Source: a virus. Taken from it: a stretch of DNA of 64,000 nt. Location of the stretch: positions 1 to 64,000 of IMG/VR virus record IMGVR_UViG_3300008459_007659. One strand, written 5' to 3'. Below the pieces are notes generated by a model. The model ran no database searches. It was not told where the DNA came from and saw only the letters and a list, made by a program, of their open reading frames with translations. Made by a program: the position numbers and the translations under genes. Shown one piece after another: positions 52,572 to 61,635 of this stretch (the stretch's first letter is position 1; each line of letters opens with the position of its first letter).

Positions 52572-53282
52572 ATGGTAACATTTAATGATGTAAAAATAGC
52601 TGATGTTGGGTATTATATAAATTTGGATAGTAGGGTTGACAGAAAAGATAACCTTGAGTCACAGTTTAATAAATTTAACATAAAGGGGGTTAATAGATTT
52701 TCGGCATTTTCAAGTTACCCAAGTAATCCCTCAAATTGTAAAAAAAGTCATTATCAATTATTTGAATTGTTTTTACAATCAAATTACAATACTATGTTAG
52801 TATTAGAAGATGATTGTAAGTTTTTAGATTTTTTAAAGGATGAGTCAACCGAAATTTTTGATAAAATTTTAAATACTGATTGGGATTTATTTTGGTTAGG
52901 ATGTAGAAATAGAAAACCACCAAAAAATTATATTAATAATTGTTATTTTACCTCATCAACTTCCGGAGCTCAATCTTACATTATAACAAAAAGATTTGTT
53001 GAGTATCTATTATCTACTTTCCCTATTGAACCTAACGATAATTTAAGGAACACATCAATTGATGAACTACTGTGTTTATCAATATATGATATTGATGTGG
53101 TTAATAACCCAAATAAATATAATTTTTATAATTTAGATCAACCTTTAGATAATCTACAAACTAAATTTAAATCATTGTGTTATGAAAAGGCACTTACAAC
53201 ACAATATCTTTCATATAGTGATTTATGGGGTACTACTACCGATTTAGAATATTATATGATATCATCACACCCAAAACAATAA
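52572..53282 (+). CDS. GT25-like glycosyltransferase
   Basis: The 236-residue protein shows GT25 marks: VGYYINLDSRVDRKDNLESQ at the start, FSAFSSYPSNPSNCKKSHYQLFELF, NTMLVLEDDCKFLDF with the E-D-D site, and WDLFWLGCRNRKPPKNY with TSGAQSYIITKRFVEYL. The family covers LPS galactosyltransferases and collagen hydroxylysine galactosyltransferases. It lies 5 nt after the GlcNAc transferase gene, so the two probably work on the same acceptor one after the other. Confidence 0.75.
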   Translation: MVTFNDVKIADVGYYINLDSRVDRKDNLESQFNKFNIKGVNRFSAFSSYPSNPSNCKKSHYQLFELFLQSNYNTMLVLEDDCKFLDFLKDESTEIFDKILNTDWDLFWLGCRNRKPPKNYINNCYFTSSTSGAQSYIITKRFVEYLLSTFPIEPNDNLRNTSIDELLCLSIYDIDVVNNPNKYNFYNLDQPLDNLQTKFKSLCYEKALTTQYLSYSDLWGTTTDLEYYMISSHPKQ

Positions 53283-53286
53283 TAAT

Positions 53287-53880
53287 ATGAACGGACACTT
53301 TATTTACAAAAATTTAATTATTAGTCAACATCCAAATGTTGGGGAAAAGTTTAAAACACTTATTGACGAATACAAACCATCAAGAGTTTTAGAAATAGGA
53401 ACTGCGGATGGCGGATTAACATTATTAATAAGAGATTTATTAGATAGTGTGGGATTAACTAATACAATAGTACGAACTTATGATGTTAATGAACAAAAAA
53501 ATTTAAAGTTAAAAGAAAGAAATATTGAGATAATCACAAAAGATGTTTTTAATTATCCATATTCAGATTTAGAATATCCTGATGAAATCAGAGACTTTAT
53601 ACAAAGTAATGGTAAAACTTTAGTTCTTTGCGATGGAGGGAGTAAAAAAAATGAATTTAGATTATTATCTCAATTTTTAAAATATGGTGATATTATTATG
53701 GCTCACGATTATGCACCAAATGAAAATTATTTTAATGAAAATATAAAAGATAAAATATGGAATTGGTTAGAAATACAAGATTTTGATATTAATGAAAGTT
53801 GTTTAACTTATAATCTTAAACCATATATGGAAGATGAATTTCGTTCTGTTGTATGGGTATGTAAAATAAAAGAACAATGA
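53287..53880 (+). CDS. CmcI-like SAM-dependent methyltransferase
   Basis: The 197-residue protein has a Rossmann methyltransferase core: RVLEIGTADGGLTLLIRDLL is the SAM loop, NTIVRTYDVNEQKNL the acidic strand, KTLVLCDGGSKKNEF the D-G-G segment and GDIIMAHDYAPNENYF the metal-binding-like H-D-Y. The order resembles cephalosporin hydroxylase-type CmcI O-methyltransferases. It overlaps the next gene by 4 nt. Methylation of a sugar added by the neighbouring enzymes is the simplest view. Confidence 0.65.
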   Translation: MNGHFIYKNLIISQHPNVGEKFKTLIDEYKPSRVLEIGTADGGLTLLIRDLLDSVGLTNTIVRTYDVNEQKNLKLKERNIEIITKDVFNYPYSDLEYPDEIRDFIQSNGKTLVLCDGGSKKNEFRLLSQFLKYGDIIMAHDYAPNENYFNENIKDKIWNWLEIQDFDINESCLTYNLKPYMEDEFRSVVWVCKIKEQ

Positions 53881-55559
53881 TTACATTAGTAACTGGTTTA
53901 TGGGATATTGGTAGAGGTGATTTACAGGAAGGTTGGTCACGATCATATCAACACTATTTAGGTAAGTTTGAAGAACTACTAAAAGTAGATAGTAACCTTA
54001 TTATTTTTGGTGATAAAGAGTTACAAGATTTTGTATCTCAAAGAAGACAGGTTGAAAACACTCAATTTATTTTGAGGGATTTGAATTGGTTTAAAAATAA
54101 CGAATATTTCCAATTAATACAAACTATACGAACAAATCCTGATTGGTTTAACCAAGTTGGGTGGTTAAAGGACTCAACTCAATCTAAATTAGAAATGTAT
54201 AACCCTTTGGTTATGTCTAAAATGTTTTTACTTAATGATGCAAAAATTTTAGATAAATTTAATTCAGATAAACTATTTTGGGTTGATGCCGGTTTAAGTA
54301 ATACCGTACATATGGGTTATTTTACGCATGATAAAGTTATGGATAAAATAGATAAATTATCTGACAAATTTTTATTTATTTGTTTTCCATATAACGCAGA
54401 AACTGAAGTTCATGGATTCAAGTATGAAGAAATGAAACGATTAACAAACTCAACACCTGATATTGTTGCTCGCGGAGGATTCTTTGGTGGGGATAAGGAT
54501 TTAATATCACAAATGAATAGTTTGTATTATGGGATATTAATTGACACCCTTAAACGAGGTTTTATGGGTACTGAAGAAAGTTTATTTACAATATTAACAT
54601 ACCAATACCCTAACATAATTGATTACTGTGAAATAGAATCTAATGGATTAGTTTATAAATTTTTTGAGGATGTTAAAAACAATTTAGTTGTAATAAAAAA
54701 CTTTGACTCAAAACCAACAATCGTTAAAACTAATTTAGAAATTAACTCAAATGGGATTGGTTTATATATTATAACATTTAATTCACCAAATCAATTTGAG
54801 ACATTAATCCAATCAATGTTGAACTATGATACTGATTTTATCACAAGAACCAAAAAGTTTTTACTTGATAATTCAACAGATACATCAACAACCCCAAGGT
54901 ATTTGGAACTTTGTGAACAATATGGTTTTACTCACATAAAAAAAGATAATATTGGTATAACTGGTGGAAGACAATTTATTGCGGAACATTTTAATGAACA
55001 AGAAGATTTAGGTTATTATTTCTTCTTTGAGGACGATATGTTATTTCACTCAGGTAAAACCGATGTGTGTAAAAATGGTTTTGGTAGGTATGTTAAAAAA
55101 CTATTTACCAAATCTTTAAACATACTAAAAAGAGAATCTTTTGATTTCTTAAAATTAAATTTTACAGAATTTTATGGTTCTAATGATAAACAATGGTCTT
55201 GGTATAATGTTCCCCAAGATTTTAGACAATCCCATTGGCAGAACAATCCAAGGTTACCACAACAAGGGTTGGATCCAAATTCACCAAACACAGAATTCAA
55301 ATATATTAAATCATTACAGGGGTTACCATATGCGAGTGGAGAAATCTATTTGTGTAACTGGCCGATTCTAATGTCAAAAGAAGGTAATTATAAGTGTTAT
55401 TTAAAAACAAAATTTGATCATCCATTTGAACAAACTTTAATGTCCCAATGTTTCCAAGAAACCATTAAGGGTAATATCAATCCGGGTTTATTATTAATAA
55501 CCCCAACTGAACACAATCGTTTCGATCATTATGAATCCTCATTAAGAAAAGAATGTTAA
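53877..55559 (+). CDS. HtrL/WlaTC-like plus GT2-like bifunctional protein
   Basis: The 560-residue protein joins two domains. Residues 1 to about 270 match the HtrL/WlaTC type: ITLVTGLWDIGRGDLQEGWS, DSNLIIFGDKELQDFV, KMFLLNDAKILDKFNSDKLF then WVDAGLSNTVH and GGFFGGDKDLISQM. Residues about 285-555 resemble a GT2 transferase: GIGLYIITFNSPNQFETLIQ, KKFLLDNSTDTSTTPRYLEL, GITGGRQFIAEHF and YYFFFEDDMLFH. Such proteins occur in surface-glycan loci. It overlaps the methyltransferase by 4 nt and ends the plus-strand sugar block. Confidence 0.65.
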   Translation: MITLVTGLWDIGRGDLQEGWSRSYQHYLGKFEELLKVDSNLIIFGDKELQDFVSQRRQVENTQFILRDLNWFKNNEYFQLIQTIRTNPDWFNQVGWLKDSTQSKLEMYNPLVMSKMFLLNDAKILDKFNSDKLFWVDAGLSNTVHMGYFTHDKVMDKIDKLSDKFLFICFPYNAETEVHGFKYEEMKRLTNSTPDIVARGGFFGGDKDLISQMNSLYYGILIDTLKRGFMGTEESLFTILTYQYPNIIDYCEIESNGLVYKFFEDVKNNLVVIKNFDSKPTIVKTNLEINSNGIGLYIITFNSPNQFETLIQSMLNYDTDFITRTKKFLLDNSTDTSTTPRYLELCEQYGFTHIKKDNIGITGGRQFIAEHFNEQEDLGYYFFFEDDMLFHSGKTDVCKNGFGRYVKKLFTKSLNILKRESFDFLKLNFTEFYGSNDKQWSWYNVPQDFRQSHWQNNPRLPQQGLDPNSPNTEFKYIKSLQGLPYASGEIYLCNWPILMSKEGNYKCYLKTKFDHPFEQTLMSQCFQETIKGNINPGLLLITPTEHNRFDHYESSLRKEC

Positions 55560-55572
55560 AATAGATTATTGA

Positions 55573-55582
55573 TATATTTATA
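55573..55582 (+). promoter_or_regulatory. Candidate late promoter of the small virion gene
   Basis: TATATTTATAGTAAAAAC matches the extended consensus; it ends 13 nt before the ATG at 55596. Confidence 0.6.
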
Positions 55583-55595
55583 GTAAAAACTATAG

Positions 55596-56012
55596 ATGGA
55601 ATTCTACATTAAAAAAAATGCAACTCTTCCTGTTTTAAAGATACAAGTTGTAAAAGACGGAAGAAGTGATTATAATAATTTTATGGAGATGATTGAGGAA
55701 TCTGCCATATTTTTTTCTATGGTAAATGTAGAAACTGGTATCCCTAAAATAACAACAAGACCCGCAGGATTTGTGGAAAAAATTCAAATAGAACCAAACG
55801 CAACTCCCGAATATTATATCTACTATAGATTTACCTCAAAAGACACAAGTAAAGTTGGTAGATATGAAGCACAATTCTTATTGAGAAATAATGACGGAAC
55901 TTTAATTTTACCAATAAGAGAAAGATTATTTATAAATGTCCAAGAGAGTTATATTGCGGATGATTTATTATATCAAAATCCTTATATAGTAGATTTCCCT
56001 TGTTGTGGGTAA
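55596..56012 (+). CDS. Small beta-rich virion protein
   Basis: The 138-residue product is beta-rich (FYIKKNATLPVLKIQVVKDG, YYIYYRFTSKDTSKVGRYEAQF), with the order of a small immunoglobulin- or OB-like fold and a Cys pair at the very end (FPCCG). It has its own late motif and lies between the sugar block and the DNA polymerase. A baseplate or tail attachment role is possible. The phrase GRYEAQFLLRNNDG is like those seen in phage baseplate upper-protein (BppU-type) N-terminal domains, but the match is weak. Confidence 0.55.
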   Translation: MEFYIKKNATLPVLKIQVVKDGRSDYNNFMEMIEESAIFFSMVNVETGIPKITTRPAGFVEKIQIEPNATPEYYIYYRFTSKDTSKVGRYEAQFLLRNNDGTLILPIRERLFINVQESYIADDLLYQNPYIVDFPCCG

Positions 56013-56041
56013 TTGACATTAATGTAATAATAAGATATATT
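56013..56041 (+). promoter_or_regulatory. Sigma-70-like promoter of the DNA polymerase gene
   Basis: TTGACA (perfect -35), 17 nt, TATATT (-10, five of six). The ATG at 56105 lies 63 nt downstream. TATATTTA also fits seven of eight positions of the Bacteroidota -7 element TAnnTTTG. Confidence 0.65.
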
Positions 56042-56104
56042 TAAGAGTGTAAGGTAAATGTCGTTACATACGGCAGTTAATAAACCAAACTTAAATATAT
56101 ACAA

Positions 56105-59038
56105 ATGATATCAGAAGAAGAAATTAAATCCTTCTTAGAAGGTGCCGACCCAGAACAATTCATAGTGTCGGTAGAGTATGATTACGCTGCTAATTGCGTT
56201 TATAAAATCAAAGAAACACCAGGAAAAGGAAAATCAATACATAAAGAATCTTTTAGTTCTTTTGGTTGGGTAGGTGACTTGCGTGGTATGAATTTTTACC
56301 AAGGTTCTAAAGAATTACAAAAAGAGGCAATGACTAAATACGGTATTATCATTGAGAAACTAAGGACTGATGGTAATGAAAGATTAGAAAATGGACTAAC
56401 ATTCTTAGTTAAATCAATCAAAGGATATAGAGAACTAATTCAATTTTTTAGAGACGGTGGTATAGATCCTTGGGGTGAAAAAACCAAAGATAAAATAATG
56501 ATTCTACCTCCTGTAGAACAATACCTCATCTCAAAAGAAAAACGACTATTTAAAGGATTTGAAGAATACAATGATATTACAAGACTTGTATTTGACTTGG
56601 AGACGACTGCTTTAGAACCTAAAGACGGTCGTATTTTTATGATTGGAATTAAGACAAATAAGGGACACTTAAAAGTAATTGAGTGTAAAGATGCTGACGA
56701 AGAAAGACGAGGTATCGTTGAATTTTTCAGAATCATAGATGAGATAAAACCTTCAATCATTGGGGGTTACAACTCAGCAAACTTTGACTGGCATTGGATT
56801 TTTGAGAGATGTAAAGCTCTTAACATTGACTTAAAGAAAATCCCAACCTCATTAAACCACTCAAAACCTATTGCACAAAAAGAGTCAATGTTAAAATTGG
56901 CAAATGAAGTTGAGCGATATAACCAAGTACAAATGTGGGGATACAATGTTATTGATATCATCCATTCAGTTCGTAGAGCTCAAGCAATCAACTCAAGTAT
57001 TAAAGAGGCGGGACTTAAATATATTACCAAATATATTGATGCCGAAGCGAAAGATCGTATTTACATCGATCACACAAAAATTGGTCCGATGTATGCAAAC
57101 AAGGACGAATATTGGTTAAATACCGAAAACGGTAAATACAAGAAGGTTGGTGTTGATCAAAAAATTGATGAGGTATGTTTTAGACGAGGTGACATTTATC
57201 TTAAAACCACAGGTGATAACATTGTTGAGAGATATCTTGACGATGACTTGGAGGAAACCTTAATTGTTGACGATGAATTCAATCAAGGATCATTCCTACT
57301 TGCATCACTACTCCCAACAACATATGAACGAGTATCAACAATGGGTACCGCAACATTATGGAAAATGTTAATGTTAGCTTGGTCATATAAACATAAATTG
57401 GCGATACCTCAAAAACAAGAAAAAGGAAACTTTGTTGGTGGTTTATCAAGACTATTAAAAGTTGGGTATTCAAAAGATGTACTGAAACTTGACTACTCAT
57501 CACTATACCCATCAATTCAGTTGGTTCACGATGTGTTTCCTGAATGTGATATAACAGGAGCAATGAAAGGATTATTAACTTACTTTAGAAATACTCGTAT
57601 CAAGTATAAAAATTTGGCATCAGAATTTAAAAGTAAGGATAAAAAACTTTCCTTATCTTACGATAGAAAACAATTACCAATTAAAATCTTTATCAACTCA
57701 TTGTTTGGTGGTTTAAGTGCCCCACAAGTATTCCATTGGGGTGATATGAACAAGGGGGAACAGATTACCTGTACGGGTAGACAATATCTTAGACAGATGT
57801 TAAAATTCTTTAGTAAAAGAGGATATAGTCCTTTGGTGTGTGATACTGATGGTATGAACTTCTCATTGCCTGAAGGTGGTGTAGAAGATAGAGTATACAT
57901 TGGTAAAGGATTAAATTGGTTGGTTAAGGAAGGTAAAGAATATCGTGGTTATGATGCGGATGTTGCCGAGTTTAATGATTTATTTATGAGAGGTGCGATG
58001 GGTCTTGATTGTGACGGTACTTGGGATTCTTGTATTAACTTAGCTCGTAAAAATTACGCAACTATGGAACAAAACGGTAAGATTAAACTTACAGGTAATA
58101 GTATCAAGTCCAAAAAGATGCCAAAGTATATTGAGAAGTTCTTGGATAAAGGGATTAAACAATTACTTAAAGGTGAGGGTAAAGAATTTATTGAGTGGTA
58201 TTACGAATACATTCAAAAGATATTTGATCAAAAGATTCCTTTGGCGGAAATTGCGTCTAAAGCAAAAGTTAAATTGAGTGTTGATGATTACATTAAACGC
58301 AGTAAACAAACTACCAAGGCAGGTTCGTTGATGTCAAGACAGGCACATATGGAACTTATTATAAGAGATGGGATTCAGTCAAATCTTGGTGATATGATTT
58401 TCTATGTGAATAACGGAACAAAGGCTTCACACGGAGATGTTCAGAAAGTTAATAAACCAAAGAAAGGGTGGACAGAAGAACAAATAAGTTTGTTCTTTTC
58501 GGATAGTTCAAAAAATAATTTAGATTATAAACAGAAAGAAAAATTTTTAATTAACAACGGTTGGGAAACTTCTTGGTCTGATGATAATTGGGTAAGAAGT
58601 GATTCACCGTACAAAGAAGCAAATACTGGTATACCGACAGATGTTGCATATAAAGTCGCTAGTTCAGATTCTGTTATACAACTTAATTGTTATCGTATTG
58701 AACCTTCGGATTTGGAAAACAATCCTGAGATGTTAGGTGAGTACAATATCCAAAGAGCGATTGCAACATTCAATAAACGAGTGGAACCTTTATTAATTGT
58801 TTTTGACGATGAGGTAAGAGATTCACTATTGGTTAAAAATCCTGAAGATAGAAATTTCTATACAACAGAACAATGTAAATTGATTAATGGAAAACCATTC
58901 AGTCCTGAAGATCAAGATGATGTATATGAAAATCTATTAAAGATGGAACAAGGTGAGGTTGAATTTTGGAACCGTGTTGGTATCAACCCTGATTATATTT
59001 ATGAGTTAGCAGATGAGGGATGGGAGGAGTTAATTTAA
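56105..59038 (+). CDS. Family B DNA polymerase, T4 gp43-like
   Basis: The 977-residue protein has a 3'-5' exonuclease domain with LVFDLETTALEPKDGRIFMI (Asp 164, Glu 166) and IIGGYNSANFDWHWIFERC, and a polymerase domain with motif A LKLDYSSLYPSIQL (Asp 463), motif B LPIKIFINSLFGGL (Asn 531) and motif C LVCDTDGMNF (Asp 580, Asp 582). The exonuclease gives proofreading. Motif C reads D-T-D-G where most family members have D-T-D-S. The protein is some 80 residues longer than T4 gp43 (898), with an extended C-terminus. Its end overlaps the convergent gene at 59030 by 9 bp. Confidence 0.9.
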   Translation: MISEEEIKSFLEGADPEQFIVSVEYDYAANCVYKIKETPGKGKSIHKESFSSFGWVGDLRGMNFYQGSKELQKEAMTKYGIIIEKLRTDGNERLENGLTFLVKSIKGYRELIQFFRDGGIDPWGEKTKDKIMILPPVEQYLISKEKRLFKGFEEYNDITRLVFDLETTALEPKDGRIFMIGIKTNKGHLKVIECKDADEERRGIVEFFRIIDEIKPSIIGGYNSANFDWHWIFERCKALNIDLKKIPTSLNHSKPIAQKESMLKLANEVERYNQVQMWGYNVIDIIHSVRRAQAINSSIKEAGLKYITKYIDAEAKDRIYIDHTKIGPMYANKDEYWLNTENGKYKKVGVDQKIDEVCFRRGDIYLKTTGDNIVERYLDDDLEETLIVDDEFNQGSFLLASLLPTTYERVSTMGTATLWKMLMLAWSYKHKLAIPQKQEKGNFVGGLSRLLKVGYSKDVLKLDYSSLYPSIQLVHDVFPECDITGAMKGLLTYFRNTRIKYKNLASEFKSKDKKLSLSYDRKQLPIKIFINSLFGGLSAPQVFHWGDMNKGEQITCTGRQYLRQMLKFFSKRGYSPLVCDTDGMNFSLPEGGVEDRVYIGKGLNWLVKEGKEYRGYDADVAEFNDLFMRGAMGLDCDGTWDSCINLARKNYATMEQNGKIKLTGNSIKSKKMPKYIEKFLDKGIKQLLKGEGKEFIEWYYEYIQKIFDQKIPLAEIASKAKVKLSVDDYIKRSKQTTKAGSLMSRQAHMELIIRDGIQSNLGDMIFYVNNGTKASHGDVQKVNKPKKGWTEEQISLFFSDSSKNNLDYKQKEKFLINNGWETSWSDDNWVRSDSPYKEANTGIPTDVAYKVASSDSVIQLNCYRIEPSDLENNPEMLGEYNIQRAIATFNKRVEPLLIVFDDEVRDSLLVKNPEDRNFYTTEQCKLINGKPFSPEDQDDVYENLLKMEQGEVEFWNRVGINPDYIYELADEGWEELI

Positions 59039-59389
59039 CTTCAACCCATCACTGCTGATAATGTACCAATTTCCCTCAACAAAACTTAAATGAACACAAG
59101 CACCTTTTTCAAGTAAAAGTTCATCCCATTCTTCATCAATTAAACCAATATCAGGTTTAATTAAAACGGTAGTCAAAGATTTTATGGTTACCGTTTTATT
59201 TTTTTCTGAACTTAAAGTAACTTCTGAACTTTCAATATCTTTAACAATAACTAAAATTTCTTCATCAACTTGATGTGTCTCTGTTGTTACAATTTTGTCC
59301 TCAACAATTTTAGCTGGTGTAGGCGGAATGTGTGTTCTGTATCTAACCACATTTTTTCTCGGTGAAATATTTTCAATTTTAAAACTCAT
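59030..59389 (-). CDS. Small virion-associated protein, unknown function
   Basis: A 119-residue beta-rich protein (VRYRTHIPPTPAKIVEDKIVTT; EILVIVKDIESSEVTLSS; GACVHLSFVEGNWYIISSDG) without membrane segment or known motif. It overlaps the upstream 376-residue gene by 4 nt, so the two are coupled and read from the late motif at 60531-60540. Its end overlaps that of the DNA polymerase gene by 9 bp in convergent orientation. A capsid or neck accessory role is inferred only from position. Confidence 0.6.
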   Translation of the reverse strand: MSFKIENISPRKNVVRYRTHIPPTPAKIVEDKIVTTETHQVDEEILVIVKDIESSEVTLSSEKNKTVTIKSLTTVLIKPDIGLIDEEWDELLLEKGACVHLSFVEGNWYIISSDGLKLN

Positions 59390-60516
59390 ATAACATAAAT
59401 TTGTCTAGGCATTGCCCTGAACTTTAAAGATTTGTTAAGATTCTCCGCAAGTAAAGCCTCTCGTTCTAAAACTTTATCAGGTCTTAATCTTGTTAACTTA
59501 CCTTCAGCCCCTGTTAATTCTTCTATTAGTTTAGTTTTTTCGTCTTTACCTTCAGTTGCTAATGACTGATAATCCATTGTAAGTTCTGAATCCGGTGTTT
59601 TGATATTACCACTAAATTTACCTCTAACTTTTGATAGAGTTTCTTTACAACTTGCGATAAACCAATTTCTAACCCAAACTTGTGCGGGATGATTTAAATC
59701 AACCCAAGAAAGTTTATCAATCGGAACATCAGATGGTAATTTAATAATATCAGGATTATCTTTTAAACATTTGTCTCTACCTCCTTCAGTAGTATCATAG
59801 TACCAATACCATACTTTTCCTTTAGTCATTGTTCCATTACCAAAATCAAACTTACCACCAGGAGTGTTCATTAAATGTATAGCTTTTTTACCACCTGGTA
59901 ATGCGGTAATTCTATATGTTAAATCACCAGCAATAATTCTTCTTTGAATGTTTATTTCTTGCATTCTCAATAACATATCAAAAGCCGGCATCATAAAATA
60001 TGAACCTGCCATATTACCACCCATTTGTGCGAGACCTCCACCTCCACCAAGACCTCCACCATATCCTAATGAACCAAATGACCATGGATCAAACATTGTG
60101 TTGTTTAGTGTTGCAGGAGTAAACCATAGTAGTTCATTAATTTCTCTTCCTTCAGGTATTTCGTATATTTGTTGGTTTTTGACTAATTGGATGTAATCCT
60201 TTTTAAGTTCCCACTCTCCACCCGCTTGTAACCCAACGATTTTAGAATATGCGTATGTGTATCTTGTTTCGTAATCTAAACTTTTTGTTACAAAGGCTCT
60301 TGATAACGATTGAGTTTCAAGATTCAAATTCCATAAACTTGTCCATTGAGATTCAATCAACCAATCATTAACTTTTTGAGAATACTCATCTATTGAGAAT
60401 TCAAGAAGGGTATCCATTTGTTCGTCCTCTAATTCAACACTCCTTAACGGTGCTCCGAGTATGTGTCTAATTTTAGTGTATAATTCACTTCTTTGTGGTT
60501 CTGGTATAATTCCCAT
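59386..60516 (-). CDS. Probable virion neck or connector protein
   Basis: A 376-residue protein. The start ELYTKIRHILGAPLRSVELEDEQMDTLLEFSI looks like the helical N-terminal domain of phage head completion proteins, and is followed by SQKVNDWLIESQWTSLW. A Gly-rich loop (GYGGGLGGGGGLAQMGGN) interrupts the middle. Then KVWYWYYDTTEGGRDKC and QVWVRNWFIASCKETLSKVRGKFSG lead to a charged helical end. Several marine T4-like phages encode a protein of this layout near neck genes; I would place it at the neck or connector, without certainty. It has a late promoter motif 14 nt upstream. Confidence 0.5.
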   Translation of the reverse strand: MGIIPEPQRSELYTKIRHILGAPLRSVELEDEQMDTLLEFSIDEYSQKVNDWLIESQWTSLWNLNLETQSLSRAFVTKSLDYETRYTYAYSKIVGLQAGGEWELKKDYIQLVKNQQIYEIPEGREINELLWFTPATLNNTMFDPWSFGSLGYGGGLGGGGGLAQMGGNMAGSYFMMPAFDMLLRMQEINIQRRIIAGDLTYRITALPGGKKAIHLMNTPGGKFDFGNGTMTKGKVWYWYYDTTEGGRDKCLKDNPDIIKLPSDVPIDKLSWVDLNHPAQVWVRNWFIASCKETLSKVRGKFSGNIKTPDSELTMDYQSLATEGKDEKTKLIEELTGAEGKLTRLRPDKVLEREALLAENLNKSLKFRAMPRQIYVI

Positions 60517-60530
60517 AGTAATAGTTTTAT

Positions 60531-60540
60531 TATAAATATT
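60531..60540 (-). promoter_or_regulatory. Candidate late promoter of the neck-like gene
   Basis: The minus strand reads AATATTTATAATAAAAC, 14 nt before the ATG at 60516, and starts at the stop codon of the superoxide dismutase fusion gene. Confidence 0.6.
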
Positions 60541-61631
60541 TATTTCTTCATTCTTAATTCGTATAACTCATTGACGAATTCCCAATTAACACAATTCCAA
60601 AAGTTTTTAATGTACTGATCCCTCTTGTTTCTGTATCTCAAATAATAAGCATGTTCCCAAACATCAAGTCCAAGAAGTGGATAACCACCACCCTCAACAA
60701 CATTCATTAATGGATTGTCTTGATTTGGGGTTGACATAATTTTTAATCTACCTGTTTTAGTTAATACTAACCAAGCCCACCCTGAACCAAATCTATCTAA
60801 TGCGGTTTTATTAAATTCTTCTTTAAATTTGTTAAATGAACCGTATTGTTTTTTTATTTTCTCAAAAACAATACCTTTAGGTGTTTGTTTTGTTGGGGAT
60901 AACATTTTCCAAAATAATGCATGGTTGAAAGCTCCTCCAGCATTGTTTCTAACTTTAGTATCAAATTTACTAATGGATTTAACAATGTCCTCAAGTTCCA
61001 TATCACCTTTTCTACTTGATAAAGCGTCGTTTAATTTTTTTACATATCCTTTGTAGTGTTTGTTATAATGAATATCCATTGTCTCAGGATCTACAAATTT
61101 TTTAATTGCTGAATATGAATAAGGTAATTTCTCAATACCTATTTTTTTCATTTCAGTTAAAAACTGTTTTTGGATGTTTTCTTTTTCTTTAAGGACTATC
61201 TGTTCTGATATGATATCTAATTTATTGGATATTGATTTAAACCCCTCAAATATTGTTTTTTCATAATTTGGATAGTCTTTCTCAAACATTTTAACAATTT
61301 GACCCGCAAACGCATTTGCTTCATCTTCATTTTTCCCACCAATGTCCGGACCTTTATCTCTATCTAAAACTCCGTGTTGATATTCGTGAACCCATTCGTG
61401 AGCAAGAGTTCTCATAATATCTCTATTTAATCTATTTTTTGCGAGTATCTTTAATATATGTTTGTTAGTCCTACTACCAGTACTCATTTTACCATATCTT
61501 TCACCCGTAAAAACTATTTCTATATCATCAACCAACGGCAATTTTTTACTTAAGAATTTTATAAAATCCTCAAATAATTTGTAATCTTTTTTTGGGATAT
61601 CCGATTTAAGATATTTTATTGAAACTTTCAT
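60540..61631 (-). CDS. Zincin-like domain fused to Fe/Mn superoxide dismutase
   Basis: The 363-residue protein joins two domains. Residues about 1-125 hold RTLAHEWVHEYQHGV, an HExxH zinc-protease site (residues 78-82), with downstream Glu in NEDEANAFAG as likely third ligand. From about 165 on the sequence is a Fe/Mn superoxide dismutase: KLPYSYSAI, DIHYNKHYKGYV (His 188), AGGAFNHALFWKML (His 237), FGSGWAWLVL and LGLDVWEHAYYLRY (Asp 323, His 327), so all four metal ligands are present. I choose the ATG at 61631, since the TTG at 61637 adds only two codons. A late motif lies just before. It dismutates superoxide to oxygen and H2O2; the protease domain's target is unknown. Confidence 0.8.
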   Translation of the reverse strand: MKVSIKYLKSDIPKKDYKLFEDFIKFLSKKLPLVDDIEIVFTGERYGKMSTGSRTNKHILKILAKNRLNRDIMRTLAHEWVHEYQHGVLDRDKGPDIGGKNEDEANAFAGQIVKMFEKDYPNYEKTIFEGFKSISNKLDIISEQIVLKEKENIQKQFLTEMKKIGIEKLPYSYSAIKKFVDPETMDIHYNKHYKGYVKKLNDALSSRKGDMELEDIVKSISKFDTKVRNNAGGAFNHALFWKMLSPTKQTPKGIVFEKIKKQYGSFNKFKEEFNKTALDRFGSGWAWLVLTKTGRLKIMSTPNQDNPLMNVVEGGGYPLLGLDVWEHAYYLRYRNKRDQYIKNFWNCVNWEFVNELYELRMKK

Positions 61632-61635
61632 TAAC

